NCBI GenBank assembly: GCA_022828085.1
Contig: JAJEIY010000063.1
Span: forward strand, 1 to 42,356
Source: Acidobacteriota bacterium
GTDB lineage: Bacteria > Acidobacteriota > Vicinamibacteria > Marinacidobacterales > Marinacidobacteraceae
Length of the DNA stretch: 42,356 nucleotides
Direction: 5' to 3'
The notes beneath the pieces are model-generated. The model saw only the letters and a list, made by a program, of their open reading frames with translations. It was not told the DNA's origin and did not search any database. Made by a program: the position numbers and the translations under genes. Below are positions 1-8,225 of this stretch, piece after piece. How positions within the stretch are numbered: position 1 is the first letter of the stretch; each line of letters begins with the position of its first letter.

Positions 1-123
1 GGCGCGTGAGGGAGGAATACCGGGTGTATTCCGACCGAAACGCAACGACGAGGGCCGCGGAGCGGCCCGGTTCAGCCGGGATGCATCGCTGTTCGAATGC
101 CGCGTCCAGTTTCACTACAGGCT
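1..123 (+). repeat. Family A multi-hairpin repeat, copy 1 (cut by window edge)
   Basis: This is the first of three copies of the same sequence in the window (others at 131-241 and inverted inside 33332-33606). It contains three short hairpins: GGAATAC(14-20)/GTATTCC(26-32), a GGGCCGC/GCGGCCC pair, and CCCGG/CCGGG. It ends with a conserved block GCCGCGT...ACAGGCT. Copies 1 and 2 are nearly identical over about 80 bp from the GGAATACC hairpin to GATGCATCGC. The left end may continue outside the window. Open frames here are incidental, because the same bases recur between unrelated genes. Confidence 0.85.
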
Positions 124-130
124 GTTCAAG

Positions 131-241
131 GAGGAATACCGGGTGTATTCCGACCGAAACGCAACGACGAGGGCCGCGGAGCGGCCCGGTTCAGCCGGGA
201 TGCATCGCCCGTCCAACGCCGCGTGGGGTTTGCCACAGGCT
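131..241 (+). repeat. Family A multi-hairpin repeat, copy 2
   Basis: This is a direct repeat of copy 1, following its ACAGGCT end after about 7 bp. The GGAATACC hairpin, the Y-shaped GGGCCGC/GCGGCCC stem and the ATGCATCGC block are identical to copy 1; the right part differs but keeps GCCGCGT and CACAGGCT. It lies upstream of the ftsB-like gene, so it may sit in that gene's 5' region. The two copies may be nested or tandem remnants of the longer element seen whole at 33332-33606. Confidence 0.85.
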
Positions 242-282
242 GCCAGGCGGGAACGCGTCCCGGCGCACTCCCCCCTTCCGCA

Positions 283-288
283 TACAAT
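283..288 (+). promoter_or_regulatory. -10-like TACAAT upstream of ftsB-like gene
   Basis: TACAAT stands out in a GC-rich background, 30 bp before the ATG at 319. No good -35 hexamer is visible 16-18 bp upstream. A start of transcription near 295 would give a leader of about 25 nt. Confidence 0.35.
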
Positions 289-318
289 CCGGCAAGGGCT
301 CCGGTCCCTGCTGGATCC

Positions 319-732
319 ATGAAGTTCTCGCTTGAGGCAGCGGTTTGTGTCCTGGGGAGCCTGCGCCAGAGATTCGGCAGCGTCGGGGGGGGAGCCCTAC
401 GCAAGGGCGCCGATTGGGGGCGCGTCCTCGTCGGACTGACCGAGCGCGCGGCGCCGGTCGTCGTGATCGTGCTGATCGGGGTCGCCGCCGCCGCCGTCGG
501 CGTGAGCGGACTCGAATCGCTGAACGAGCAGGGACGGCTCGAAGACGAACTGGCGGCGGAGATCGAGCGGCTCGGACGGGAAGCCGCCGGCCTCGAGGAG
601 GCCATCGCGTCGCTGCGCCGCGATCCGGCGGCCTTCGAAGTCCACGCGAAGACCCACCACCATCTGGTCGAGCCGGGAGAGGTCGTGGTGTTGCTCCAGC
701 GGCCCGGCCCCGGCGCTCTCACCCGCCGCTGA
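319..732 (+). CDS. FtsB/DivIC-like septum formation initiator protein
   Basis: The 137-residue product fits the small divisome proteins FtsB/DivIC, which bridge FtsL and FtsQ at the septum. It has a short cytoplasmic N-terminus, one membrane helix at about 44-62 (hydrophobic V/I/A run), a charged coiled coil at about 66-100, and an ending typical of the family: LRRDPAAFEVHAK followed by EPGEVVVLL. The ATG at 319 was chosen because upstream frame sequence lies in repeat family A; the ribosome site is weak. It is convergent with the GspC-like gene. Family assignment rests on architecture and the C-terminal motif, so other single-pass coiled-coil proteins remain possible. Confidence 0.7.
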   Translation: MKFSLEAAVCVLGSLRQRFGSVGGGALRKGADWGRVLVGLTERAAPVVVIVLIGVAAAAVGVSGLESLNEQGRLEDELAAEIERLGREAAGLEEAIASLRRDPAAFEVHAKTHHHLVEPGEVVVLLQRPGPGALTRR

Positions 733-801
733 CTTCGCATCCGCGAATCGCCCGCCCGCGTTTCTGGCGGACGCTCCCGGGAGGTTCCCGAGCCGTAGCG
801 G

Positions 802-1563
802 CTACTGGATCCGGTACCGGATAGGAAAGACCTCTCCGTCGCGATCGACCATGAGCTCGATCTGGCTCGCGGTCTGAAACCGCTGCACCAGCACCGCCAG
901 CGACTCGGCTCCCCGTACTTCCCTGCCGTTGACCTCCAGGAGCACGTCCCCGGGGACGAGCCCGGTTTCCCCGAGCACGGTGTCGGTGGGGAAGGCAACG
1001 AGCTCGAGCCCGACGATCTCATTCCCGACCACCCGCGGGGCGACGACGGCGCTCGACAGGATCCTCGGGAGTTCCGACTGAAGCCGCAGCCTTACGTCGT
1101 CTCGCGAGAACGCCCGCTCTCCCGCCGGCGGAGGCGGAGGCGTCTGCACCTCACCCGGCGGGGGGTCCGGCGCCGTTTCGAAAGCTGCCGGAATCTCGAT
1201 GGGCGGCCGGGTGTCGACCGGGGTCTCGCGGGCAGCCGGGGGCTTCCCGATCTCGGGAGGGACGAGGCTCTGCGGCAGACCCACTTCCAGCACCTGCCCG
1301 CCGGGCGCCTTCAGCTCTACGCCGCCGTCAAGTACCCGGAGGACCGTGAATCCACGATGGACGGCGCCGACCCGGAGCGCCAGCGGTCGTCCCTCGGCAA
1401 ACCGCAGGAGCGCCACTCCCCCGTCCCCCTGCCGCACGACTCCGTAGAGCCGGATGGCGGGCCGTTCCGCTGTCCCGGACTGGCGCCCGCCGGCGGACTC
1501 TGCGCCCGCCAGAGCGGCCGCCAGTGCCAGGGCTCCGGCGAGACGGCGATCCAGAAGGCGCAT
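802..1563 (-). CDS. GspC-like type II secretion protein with PDZ domain
   Basis: The 253-residue protein has the layout of GspC/PulC, the inner-membrane part of the type II secretion system that contacts the outer-membrane secretin. An N-terminal hydrophobic signal/anchor lies at about 8-22. An HR-like beta domain follows at about 36-97 (LYGVV then ALLRF then GAVHRGFTVLRV). A Pro-rich linker at about 100-147 would span the periplasm. A PDZ domain at about 178-253 carries GLVPGDVLLEVNG. The ATG at 1563 precedes the hydrophobic segment directly; longer reading upstream is Arg-rich and unlikely. No other gsp gene is in the window, so it is an orphan here. A generic periplasmic PDZ protein is the alternative. 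Confidence 0.68.
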   Translation of the reverse strand: MRLLDRRLAGALALAAALAGAESAGGRQSGTAERPAIRLYGVVRQGDGGVALLRFAEGRPLALRVGAVHRGFTVLRVLDGGVELKAPGGQVLEVGLPQSLVPPEIGKPPAARETPVDTRPPIEIPAAFETAPDPPPGEVQTPPPPPAGERAFSRDDVRLRLQSELPRILSSAVVAPRVVGNEIVGLELVAFPTDTVLGETGLVPGDVLLEVNGREVRGAESLAVLVQRFQTASQIELMVDRDGEVFPIRYRIQ

Positions 1564-1801
1564 GGAGAGGCGTTCCGCGGGAAGTGTACGGGGATGGCGG
1601 GAGCGGCATCCCGGATCCGCAGGGTCGCCACTGCTAGACTGTCTCCGAGCACTCGGGGTGTCGGCCCGCCCTCCTGGCGGACCGGCGCTCGCCGGCGCTT
1701 CCGATCCGCGTTGCGGTAACCGGGCCATTTCCAGGCGGGGCCTTGCCTGGCGGAATTGGCCGGGCGGCCGCCCCTTCGCGTCAGAACCGTCGCCAGACCC
1801 G
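1564..1801. other. Divergent intergenic region with possible extended -10
   Basis: This region separates the divergently transcribed GspC-like gene and the SpoIIE-phosphatase gene. TGCTAGACT at 1632-1640 on the plus strand resembles an extended -10. The phosphatase frame is open across this region, with a possible GTG at 1658, but the translation is Arg/Pro-rich and looks non-coding. Confidence 0.3.
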
Positions 1802-4075
1802 GTGTCTCGGCGCCGCATCGCGCTTCGGCGGATCGTCCGCCCCGCAAACGGCGCCGGGCCCTCGGGTTTCGAGTGCGAGCGCGCGCACGCCCCGGGGACG
1901 CCGAACCGGACCCCGCCGGGAAGCGTCCCGGATCCGGCAATCCGGCCAACTGCCGTCCCCAAGACACCCGCACTCCCGAACATCTCCAACCAAGACCCAA
2001 CAAAGCCCGCGGAACGACCCGCCAAACCGGCCTCCCCTTCCGCTCCGCCACGGGCGGCGTCCGCCTACCCCAGGTCCCTCGCAAAGGGACTGGAACGCGC
2101 GGCGAAGGCACTCACGCGCTCATGGCCCGGCCGGTTCCTGCTCGGAGTCGGAGCCATCGCCTCCCTCTCCTCGGCTGGCGCGCTGCCCCCCTCCTGGTCG
2201 GCGGACGCCTGGATGGTGTTCGTCATCACCCTGGGCGCGGTGCTCGTCTACTTCGGGCGCGATCTTCTCGGGTGGCTCCTCTACCCCGTGCGCCGGAAGC
2301 TCGCTGTTTCCTACCTGTTCGTGGGGCTCTTGCCCGTCCTGCTGCTCACGTCGTTCTTCCTGCTCGCCTTCTACGTGGTGCTCGGATTGTTCGGCTCCTA
2401 CGCCTTCCAGGCGAATCTGGCGGCCCGGGGCACCGCGTTCGCTTCCGCCGCACAGCAGACCCTGCTCGAGATTCCACCGGGCTCGGACCCGACGGAAGTC
2501 GCCCGTGGTCTCCAGGGGGCCGTGGCGCGGGTCGCTCCGTTCGCCCCCGGAGCGGCGGCCTGGTACCTCGAGATCGAGGAGGGGCGCATCGCCCGGCTGA
2601 CCGGTTCGGACCCCGGAGGACCCATCCGCCGGTCCGATCCATTGCCGGAATGGGCCCTCACGCCGTACGAGGGTGTGGTCCAGATGGAGGACACCGAGTG
2701 GTTCGGCGCCGTCTATCCCGGGCTCCGGGGGGACCGCCTGGCGGTGGTTCTGGCTCCGCTCGCGCCGCTCCTCGAGCAGAGTGCGCGGGAGGAGGACCTG
2801 ATCGTCCGGACCGTCTGGGCGCTCTATCTCGGAGACCAGAACGAGGAACCACCCGCTCCGGCCCCGCTGACGGGAACGGACAACGACCGCTTCACGATCG
2901 ACTGGGACGAACCGCTGTTGCTCGAGGCCGTTCCCTGGGGTCCCGGGATGGAGGGAGGCACGGTCGTGGTGGCCATCGGCTTCGCCCCGATTCACCTGAT
3001 CCAGGGGACGACCGGCGGCCTCGCCGAGTCCGTGGCAATCAGCAATCCGGACTGGCGGAGCGGTCTGCTCCTGGTGCTGGGCGGGCTGGGCATCGTCTTC
3101 GTGCTCATCGAATGCGTCGCGTTCGCCGCCGGGCTCCGGCTCGCGCGCTCGATCACCCGGTCCGTCGAAGCGTTGAGCCGGGGGACCGAACTCGTCCGGG
3201 GCGGGAATTTCGGCCATCAGGTACGCGCCGCGTCGCCCGATCAACTCGGAGAGCTCGCCAGCTCGTTCAACATCATGACGGCCAAGATCGCCGACGACAT
3301 GGGGCGTCTCCGGCGGGCGGCGGTACTCGAACAGGAAATGGAAACCGCGCGGCAGTCCCAGTCGCGCCTGCTCCCTCCCGAGGGATCCGTCTCCGTGCCC
3401 GGATTCCTGGTGTCCGCCGTCTGCCGCCCCGCAACCGAGGTCGGGGGGGACTACTACGACCTGATCCCCCTCGGACCGAGTCGGCTGGGGGTGGTGATCG
3501 CCGACGTCTCCGGCACCGGGACGCGGGCAGCGTTCATCATGGCGGAACTCAAGGGCCTGATGCTCGCCCTCAGCCGCATCCACGAGTCCCCCCGCAAGGT
3601 GCTGGTGGAGGCGAACCGGGTACTGCACACCGCACTCGATTCCCGGACCTTCATCACCATCACCTACGCGGTATTCGACTCGGCGGAGGGGCTGGTGACG
3701 TTTGCCCGCGCCGGGCACAGCCCGCTCCTTCATCTCGTCCAGCGGGACGGCCACTGGCCCCGCTCGGAAGCGCTCGCTCCCCCGGGGCTCGGGCTGGCCC
3801 TGGATCCCGGGCCGGTATTCGACGAAATCCTCGAAGAGCGCTCGGAACGCCTCCAGGGAGGAGAAACCTGGCTCTTCTTCACGGACGGCGTGTCGGAGGC
3901 CATGAACGCGGAATCCGACATGTTCGGGGAGGAACGGCTGATGCGGCTCCTGGAGGAGGGAGCGGCCCTCACCCCGGCGGACCTGCAGCGGACAGTGGAA
4001 GACGCGGTCCTGGAGTTCACCGGCGCCGAGACGCACGCAGACGATCTGACGATGGTCCTGGTTCGGGTGGACTGA
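1802..4075 (+). CDS. Membrane-bound SpoIIE-type PP2C serine phosphatase with HAMP domain
   Basis: The protein is a sensor-type serine/threonine phosphatase of the SpoIIE/RsbU family, which typically dephosphorylates anti-anti-sigma factors. Counting from GTG 1802 (757 residues): membrane helices at about 112-130, 137-160 and 167-197, an extracytoplasmic sensor region at about 200-415, a further helix at about 420-447, a HAMP linker at about 445-500, a short coiled coil, and the PP2C-type domain at about 536-757. Metal-binding aspartates are visible in GGDYYD, DVSGTG, TDGVSEA and DDLTMVLVRV. The start is uncertain: there is no ATG between the Arg/Pro-rich open region and the first helix. The stop is 1 nt before the RNase III ATG, so the two are co-transcribed. 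No anti-sigma partner is in the window. Confidence 0.85.
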   Translation: MSRRRIALRRIVRPANGAGPSGFECERAHAPGTPNRTPPGSVPDPAIRPTAVPKTPALPNISNQDPTKPAERPAKPASPSAPPRAASAYPRSLAKGLERAAKALTRSWPGRFLLGVGAIASLSSAGALPPSWSADAWMVFVITLGAVLVYFGRDLLGWLLYPVRRKLAVSYLFVGLLPVLLLTSFFLLAFYVVLGLFGSYAFQANLAARGTAFASAAQQTLLEIPPGSDPTEVARGLQGAVARVAPFAPGAAAWYLEIEEGRIARLTGSDPGGPIRRSDPLPEWALTPYEGVVQMEDTEWFGAVYPGLRGDRLAVVLAPLAPLLEQSAREEDLIVRTVWALYLGDQNEEPPAPAPLTGTDNDRFTIDWDEPLLLEAVPWGPGMEGGTVVVAIGFAPIHLIQGTTGGLAESVAISNPDWRSGLLLVLGGLGIVFVLIECVAFAAGLRLARSITRSVEALSRGTELVRGGNFGHQVRAASPDQLGELASSFNIMTAKIADDMGRLRRAAVLEQEMETARQSQSRLLPPEGSVSVPGFLVSAVCRPATEVGGDYYDLIPLGPSRLGVVIADVSGTGTRAAFIMAELKGLMLALSRIHESPRKVLVEANRVLHTALDSRTFITITYAVFDSAEGLVTFARAGHSPLLHLVQRDGHWPRSEALAPPGLGLALDPGPVFDEILEERSERLQGGETWLFFTDGVSEAMNAESDMFGEERLMRLLEEGAALTPADLQRTVEDAVLEFTGAETHADDLTMVLVRVD

Positions 4076-4076
4076 G

Positions 4077-5696
4077 ATGGCGCGCAGACGAAGACGGCGG
4101 GCGCCGGCATCCGCCCACCGGCCGGTCCTCGAATTCGCCCGGGGTCTCGGGTACCGCTTCCGGGACCTCGAGCTTCTCGAGGAAGCCCTGACGCACGGCT
4201 CCTATCGAAACGACCACGCGGTAGCGGACTACGAGAGGCTGGAATTCGTCGGCGACGCGGCGCTCGGACTCGTGGTGACCGAGTCCATGCACTTTCAACG
4301 GCCGAACTGGGACGGGCAACGGCGGCAGGAGACCAAATCGGAACTGGTGAGCAACCAGTCGCTGGCCGCGGCGGCCCGCGCCCTCTCGCTGGACGAGGGC
4401 ATTCGCGTCGGCCGCGGGCGGAACGCCGGTGAGGAAGTCCGATCTTCCGACCGCATCCTCGCCAACGTCTTCGAAGCCGTGCTCGGGGCCGCGTATCTTG
4501 ACGGCGGGATGCCGGCGGCGCGCGGCGTCCTGGGGGTGGCCTTCAGGCAGAAACTGCAGCGGCTCAGGCTGAAGCCGCCGGAAGGCGTTCCGGGATGGCT
4601 CGATCGGGCCGGCGGCGGACTTCGCTCCATCGCTCCGCTCGGCATCCGGTTCGCCCGCCGCGTTCTTCTGCTTCGCAAGCGGGTCGAACGGGCCCTCGGA
4701 TACACCTTTGCCGATCCCGGGATCCTGACCGTGGCGCTCGACGCGGACGACGGGGGCGGGGAACGCGCCTCCGGGAACCGCCGCGGCAGGACGCGGAGAA
4801 CGAGGGGGCGCCGGAGCTCGGCGCCGCAATCCCCGGGGTCCGCGCGAGCCGCGCAATCGGCGAACCGGCCCGCGCTGCGCTTCCTGGGGCGGGACGTCCT
4901 GCATCTCGTGCTGGCCGAAGCGCTCCACCACCACTTTCCCGAGTGGGACGAAGGGAGGATGACCCTTGCCCGGATGCGGCTGCAGAGCCGGGATTTCACT
5001 CGTACCTTGAACGAGCACTGGTCACTCGGAAACGGGGACGACGCCGCGGCCACCGCGGAGGCCGTCATGGGGGCGCTCTATCTGGACGGCAGCCTGGGGG
5101 CCGCGCGCCGGGCGCTGGGCCGGCCGTTCAGGACCGCCCTCGAAGAACTCCGGAATCCCGACCTCGAACTCCTCGACCCCAAGACGCTGCTCCAGAACCG
5201 CCTCGCCCAGGCAGGCAAGGAAGCTCCCAGGTACGAGCCCAAACGCAGGCCGCGCAGCTCGCGGAGCGACGGGGCGGTGTCCGTCACCCTGCGCCTGGCC
5301 GATGGACTCGTCGAAACCGGAGTTGGCCGTGGCCTCAAGGAAGCCGAGAAGGACGCCGCGCGGCGGGTCCTTGAACGGCTGGCGCGGCGGTCCGGCCGGC
5401 GACGGAGCCGAACGAGCCGGGGATCGGTTTCGAGTCCTGGCGAAACCCGCGGGGACAATCCGCTGGAGGCCGCCGCCGCGACCGAAAACCCGAAGGGAGC
5501 GCTGCAGGAGGCGCTCGTGAAGAAGGAAGGCCGGCTCCCCGTGTATCGACTCATTTCGGAGAGCGGCCCGGAGCACGAAAAGACCTTTGTCATGGAAGTG
5601 CTCGCGGGCCGCCGTGCGCTCGGAAGAGGGGTCGGCCCCAGCAAACGCAAGGCCGAGGCCGAAGCGGCGGCCGCCGCTCTGGCCGGCGGGATCTGA
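4077..5696 (+). CDS. Tandem RNase III protein: two RNase III domains plus two dsRBDs
   Basis: One uninterrupted 539-residue frame is more than twice the usual bacterial RNase III length (about 230). Domain 1 (about 15-160) has the signature ERLEFVGDAALG with E53, E56 and D60, and ILANVFEAVLGAAYLDGG with E133; the usual Asp of ILAD is N130. Domain 2 (about 200-355) is recognisable by ERALGYTF, FPEWDEG and AEAVMGALYLDG, but its signature reads PALRFLGRDVL: the two Glu and the Asp are replaced by P265, R268 and R272. It also carries an Arg-rich insert (about 226-262) and a shortened loop. Two dsRNA-binding domains follow: 366-436 (DPKTLLQ...GLKEAEKDAA) and 471-537 (NPKGALQ...GPSKRKAEAEAA). This is the domain order of Drosha/Dicer C-termini. 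An intramolecular active/inactive pair is inferred. It starts 1 nt after the phosphatase stop. Confidence 0.88.
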   Translation: MARRRRRRAPASAHRPVLEFARGLGYRFRDLELLEEALTHGSYRNDHAVADYERLEFVGDAALGLVVTESMHFQRPNWDGQRRQETKSELVSNQSLAAAARALSLDEGIRVGRGRNAGEEVRSSDRILANVFEAVLGAAYLDGGMPAARGVLGVAFRQKLQRLRLKPPEGVPGWLDRAGGGLRSIAPLGIRFARRVLLLRKRVERALGYTFADPGILTVALDADDGGGERASGNRRGRTRRTRGRRSSAPQSPGSARAAQSANRPALRFLGRDVLHLVLAEALHHHFPEWDEGRMTLARMRLQSRDFTRTLNEHWSLGNGDDAAATAEAVMGALYLDGSLGAARRALGRPFRTALEELRNPDLELLDPKTLLQNRLAQAGKEAPRYEPKRRPRSSRSDGAVSVTLRLADGLVETGVGRGLKEAEKDAARRVLERLARRSGRRRSRTSRGSVSSPGETRGDNPLEAAAATENPKGALQEALVKKEGRLPVYRLISESGPEHEKTFVMEVLAGRRALGRGVGPSKRKAEAEAAAAALAGGI

Positions 5697-5910
5697 TCGG
5701 TTCCTTCCGCAGCGCCTTGCCGGCCGGGTCCCACCGGCAGGAACCGGACTTCCCCGCCCCCGCCGCTCACCTCGCTTTTTCCACCGGCGGCCGAGGTGCG
5801 CCGGGCAGGGGATCGGCCCGGAGCCGCGCCGTATACTCCGCGCTCCGCGCCGGCGGGGCGGCGGCGGCAGGGAAGGAACCGCCGGGAACGACCGGAAAGG
5901 CAAGGGAAAG
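5697..5910 (+). other. Intergenic region with hairpin, T-run and -10-like TATACT
   Basis: Just after the RNase III stop, CGGTTCC (5698-5704) pairs with GGAACCG (5740-5746), and TGCCGG (5718-5723) pairs with CCGGCA (5734-5739), giving a bulged long hairpin. Five T residues follow at 5776-5780, too far for a standard terminator. TATACT at 5832-5837 is a possible -10 for the acyl-CoA dehydrogenase gene, with no clear -35. Confidence 0.4.
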
Positions 5911-7125
5911 TTGGCTGAGCGTCTGAACTTCGATCTGAATGAGGAGCACCTCGCTACGGAGTCGCTGGTTCGCGATTTCGCCACCCGCGAGGTGGCGCCG
6001 CACATCCGCGAAAACGACGCCGCGAAGGTGTTCGATCGCAAGATCCTGACGGGACTCGGGGACCTCGGCATCCTGGGGATATCGGTTCCCGGGCGCTACG
6101 GCGGTGCGGGGCTCGACTACATCTCGCTTGGGCTCGCCTGCGAAGAACTCGAGTACGTCGACACCTCGCTGCGGGTCATCATGTCGGTGCATGCCGGTCT
6201 GAACTCCCTCTCGCTCCTCGCGTGGGGCAGCGAGGAGCAGAAGGACCGCTACCTGCGGCCGCAGGCTGAGGGGAAGCAGATTGCCACCTACGGGCTCACC
6301 GAACCCGACGCCGGAAGCGACGCCGTGGGGATCCGGACCACGGCGCGGCGCGACGGATCGGACTACGTGCTCACGGGCGAAAAACACTGGATCTCCCTGG
6401 CCGAAATCGCCGACAACTTCCTGGTGATTGCGTGGACGGATCCCGACAAACGGGCTCGCCGGGACCATTCGGGACTGTCGGCATTCATCGTGGAGCGCTC
6501 CTTTCCGGGCTTCGAGTCGGGGAACATGACCCACAAGTGGGGGATCCGCGCCGGAAACACCGGCTGGTTCCGAATGCACGACGTGCGCGTCCCGGCCGGG
6601 AACCGGCTCGGGGAAGAGGGCGAAGGCTTCAAGATCGCCATGTTCGCCCTCGACCAGGGCCGCTACACCGTCGCCGCCGGCGCCACGGGACTGATCCGCG
6701 CCTGCCGCGACGAGAGCGTGCGCTGGGCGCGGTCCCGTACCACCTTCGGTCAGGAGATCGGCAGGCACCAGCTCGTCAAGCAGATGATCGCGAACATGGA
6801 GCGGGACTACGAGGTGAGCCGGCTGCTGTGGCTCCGGGCCGGAGAACTGAAGAATCGCGGGCGCCGCAACACCCGCGAGACTTCGCTGGCGAAGTGGGTC
6901 TCGACCGTCGCCTCCGAAAGGGCCGCATCGGACGCCATCCAGATCCACGGGTCCTACGGGTACTCCGACGAGTATCCCGTGGGGCGCTTCTGGCGGAACT
7001 CCAAGGGCGCCGTGATCTACGAGGGAACCCGGGAGATCCACACCCTGATGCAGGCCGACTATGCCCTGGGGTACCGGCGGGACCGCCCCACCCGGGTCAG
7101 CCTCCCGGCGCCGGAGGACGATTGA
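5911..7125 (+). CDS. Acyl-CoA dehydrogenase family protein
   Basis: This is a 404-residue FAD flavoenzyme that oxidises acyl-CoA thioesters to the trans-2-enoyl form, passing electrons to electron-transfer flavoprotein. It has the N-terminal helical domain, the FAD-site motif TYGLTEPDAGSDA, the middle beta domain, and the C-terminal helical domain with the catalytic-base region IYEGTREIH (Glu371), near the usual place. Overall it looks closest to the glutaryl-CoA/short-chain branch, but the substrate cannot be read from sequence. The start was set at TTG 5911, just before a conserved NFDLNEEH opening and after a purine-rich AAGGGAAAG; no ATG fits. glpX follows after 11 nt, so an operon is likely. 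Confidence 0.88.
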   Translation: MAERLNFDLNEEHLATESLVRDFATREVAPHIRENDAAKVFDRKILTGLGDLGILGISVPGRYGGAGLDYISLGLACEELEYVDTSLRVIMSVHAGLNSLSLLAWGSEEQKDRYLRPQAEGKQIATYGLTEPDAGSDAVGIRTTARRDGSDYVLTGEKHWISLAEIADNFLVIAWTDPDKRARRDHSGLSAFIVERSFPGFESGNMTHKWGIRAGNTGWFRMHDVRVPAGNRLGEEGEGFKIAMFALDQGRYTVAAGATGLIRACRDESVRWARSRTTFGQEIGRHQLVKQMIANMERDYEVSRLLWLRAGELKNRGRRNTRETSLAKWVSTVASERAASDAIQIHGSYGYSDEYPVGRFWRNSKGAVIYEGTREIHTLMQADYALGYRRDRPTRVSLPAPEDD

Positions 7126-7136
7126 GCGGCGGGACG

Positions 7137-8168
7137 ATGGCTGACGGCCCGGTCGCCGTCGCCGGTCCCCACCTCGTCCGCACGGTGGAGGAGGCGGCCA
7201 TCGCCTGCGCCTCGACGATCGGTCAGGGAGACCGCCACCATTCGGACCAGGTCGCGGTTTCCGCCATGCGCCGGGTCCTCGACACGGTGCCCGTCCGCGG
7301 GCGGATCGTGATCGGCGAGGGAGAGCGGGACCAGGCTCCCATGTTGTGGAGTGGAGAGCGGTTCGGCAACAGCGGGGACGGAGCCCCCGAACTGGACATC
7401 GCCGTGGATCCCCTCGAAGGGACGAATCTCTGCGCCACCGGCGGACCCGGGGCCATCGCGGTGCTCGCCGGCTCGGAACGCGGGGGACTGCTCACCGCGC
7501 CCGACGTCTACATGGAAAAGATCATGGTGGGTCCGGCCAGCCGGGACCTCCTCGGGAACGCCATCCGGCTCGAGCACTCTCCCGAACGCAACGTGGGCGC
7601 GATCGCCGAGGCCGAGGGCCTCCCCGTGAGCGAGATCACCGTAGTCGTGCTCGAGCGGCAGCGGCACGAGGAGTTGATCGCCGGGCTGCGGCGCGCCGGC
7701 GCCCGGGTGCGCCTGATCGGAGACGGCGACCTCTCCGCCGGAATCCTGAGCGCGATGCCGGGTTCCGGAGTTCAGGCGGCCATGGGATCGGGCGGCGCCC
7801 CGGAAGGGGTGATTGCGGCGGCCGCGCTGCGGTGTCTCGGCGGCGGAATGCTCGGGCAGCTCCTCGTGCGGAACGAAGCCGAGGAACGGCGGCTCGTGGA
7901 GACCGGGGTCGAGGACGCGGGGCTCGTGCTGACCGCGAAGGAACTGGCGCCCGGCCGGAACCTGATCTTCTGCGCCACCGGCGTGACCGATGGCGCCCTG
8001 GTCCCGGGGGTCCGGTTCAACCGGGGCACGATCGAAACCCACACCCTCCAGATCACGAACGGTCCTCCCGAGCTGACCCGCATCACCCGTCGCCGGCGCC
8101 ACGGAAGGCCCGCAGAATCGGACGATTCCGGCGGAGTGGGATTGGCGCGGTCGGGGTCTGTCGTTTAG
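7137..8168 (+). CDS. glpX: Class II fructose-1,6-bisphosphatase, GlpX type
   Basis: The 343-residue protein hydrolyses fructose 1,6-bisphosphate to fructose 6-phosphate in gluconeogenesis, a cytosolic metal-dependent step. Diagnostic motifs are IVIGEGERDQAPML (family usual GEGExDEAPML, so one Glu is Gln here) and DIAVDPLEGTN, the lithium-sensitive phosphatase metal site. SGGAPEGV and the later CATGVTDG also match the family. The ATG at 7137 gives the usual N-terminus (VRTVEEAAIACASTIGQGD). The tail after about residue 320 is Arg/Gly/Ser-rich and probably disordered. It lies 11 nt behind the acyl-CoA dehydrogenase gene; pairing of fatty-acid oxidation with gluconeogenesis is sensible, but inferred. 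Confidence 0.92.
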   Translation: MADGPVAVAGPHLVRTVEEAAIACASTIGQGDRHHSDQVAVSAMRRVLDTVPVRGRIVIGEGERDQAPMLWSGERFGNSGDGAPELDIAVDPLEGTNLCATGGPGAIAVLAGSERGGLLTAPDVYMEKIMVGPASRDLLGNAIRLEHSPERNVGAIAEAEGLPVSEITVVVLERQRHEELIAGLRRAGARVRLIGDGDLSAGILSAMPGSGVQAAMGSGGAPEGVIAAAALRCLGGGMLGQLLVRNEAEERRLVETGVEDAGLVLTAKELAPGRNLIFCATGVTDGALVPGVRFNRGTIETHTLQITNGPPELTRITRRRRHGRPAESDDSGGVGLARSGSVV

Positions 8169-8176
8169 GCTCTCTC

Positions 8177-8198
8177 ACGGAGGGAGCGTCCCTCCCGT
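8177..8198 (+). terminator. Hairpin after glpX, possible terminator
   Basis: ACGGAGGGA (8177-8185) pairs with TCCCTCCCGT (8189-8198) around a GCG loop with one bulged C, giving a 9-bp stem 8 nt after the glpX stop. No T-run follows, so Rho-independent termination is doubtful. Confidence 0.35.
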
Positions 8199-8225
8199 AG
8201 TTCCAATTGCAACGGTTCTGAGTCC

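Noticed and set aside
1..335. 109-residue open frame in the family A repeats
   Set aside because: The same translated segment recurs where the repeat is copied and inverted at 33.4 kb, so it reflects the repeat and not a gene.
126..1022. 298-residue minus-strand open frame across ftsB-like and gspC-like genes
   Set aside because: It is Arg/Ser-rich, lacks domains, and overlaps two better-supported genes; a shadow frame of GC-rich DNA.
2120..4036. 638-residue open frame antisense to the SpoIIE phosphatase
   Set aside because: No recognisable domain and low-complexity composition; the plus-strand gene has clear HAMP and PP2C motifs.
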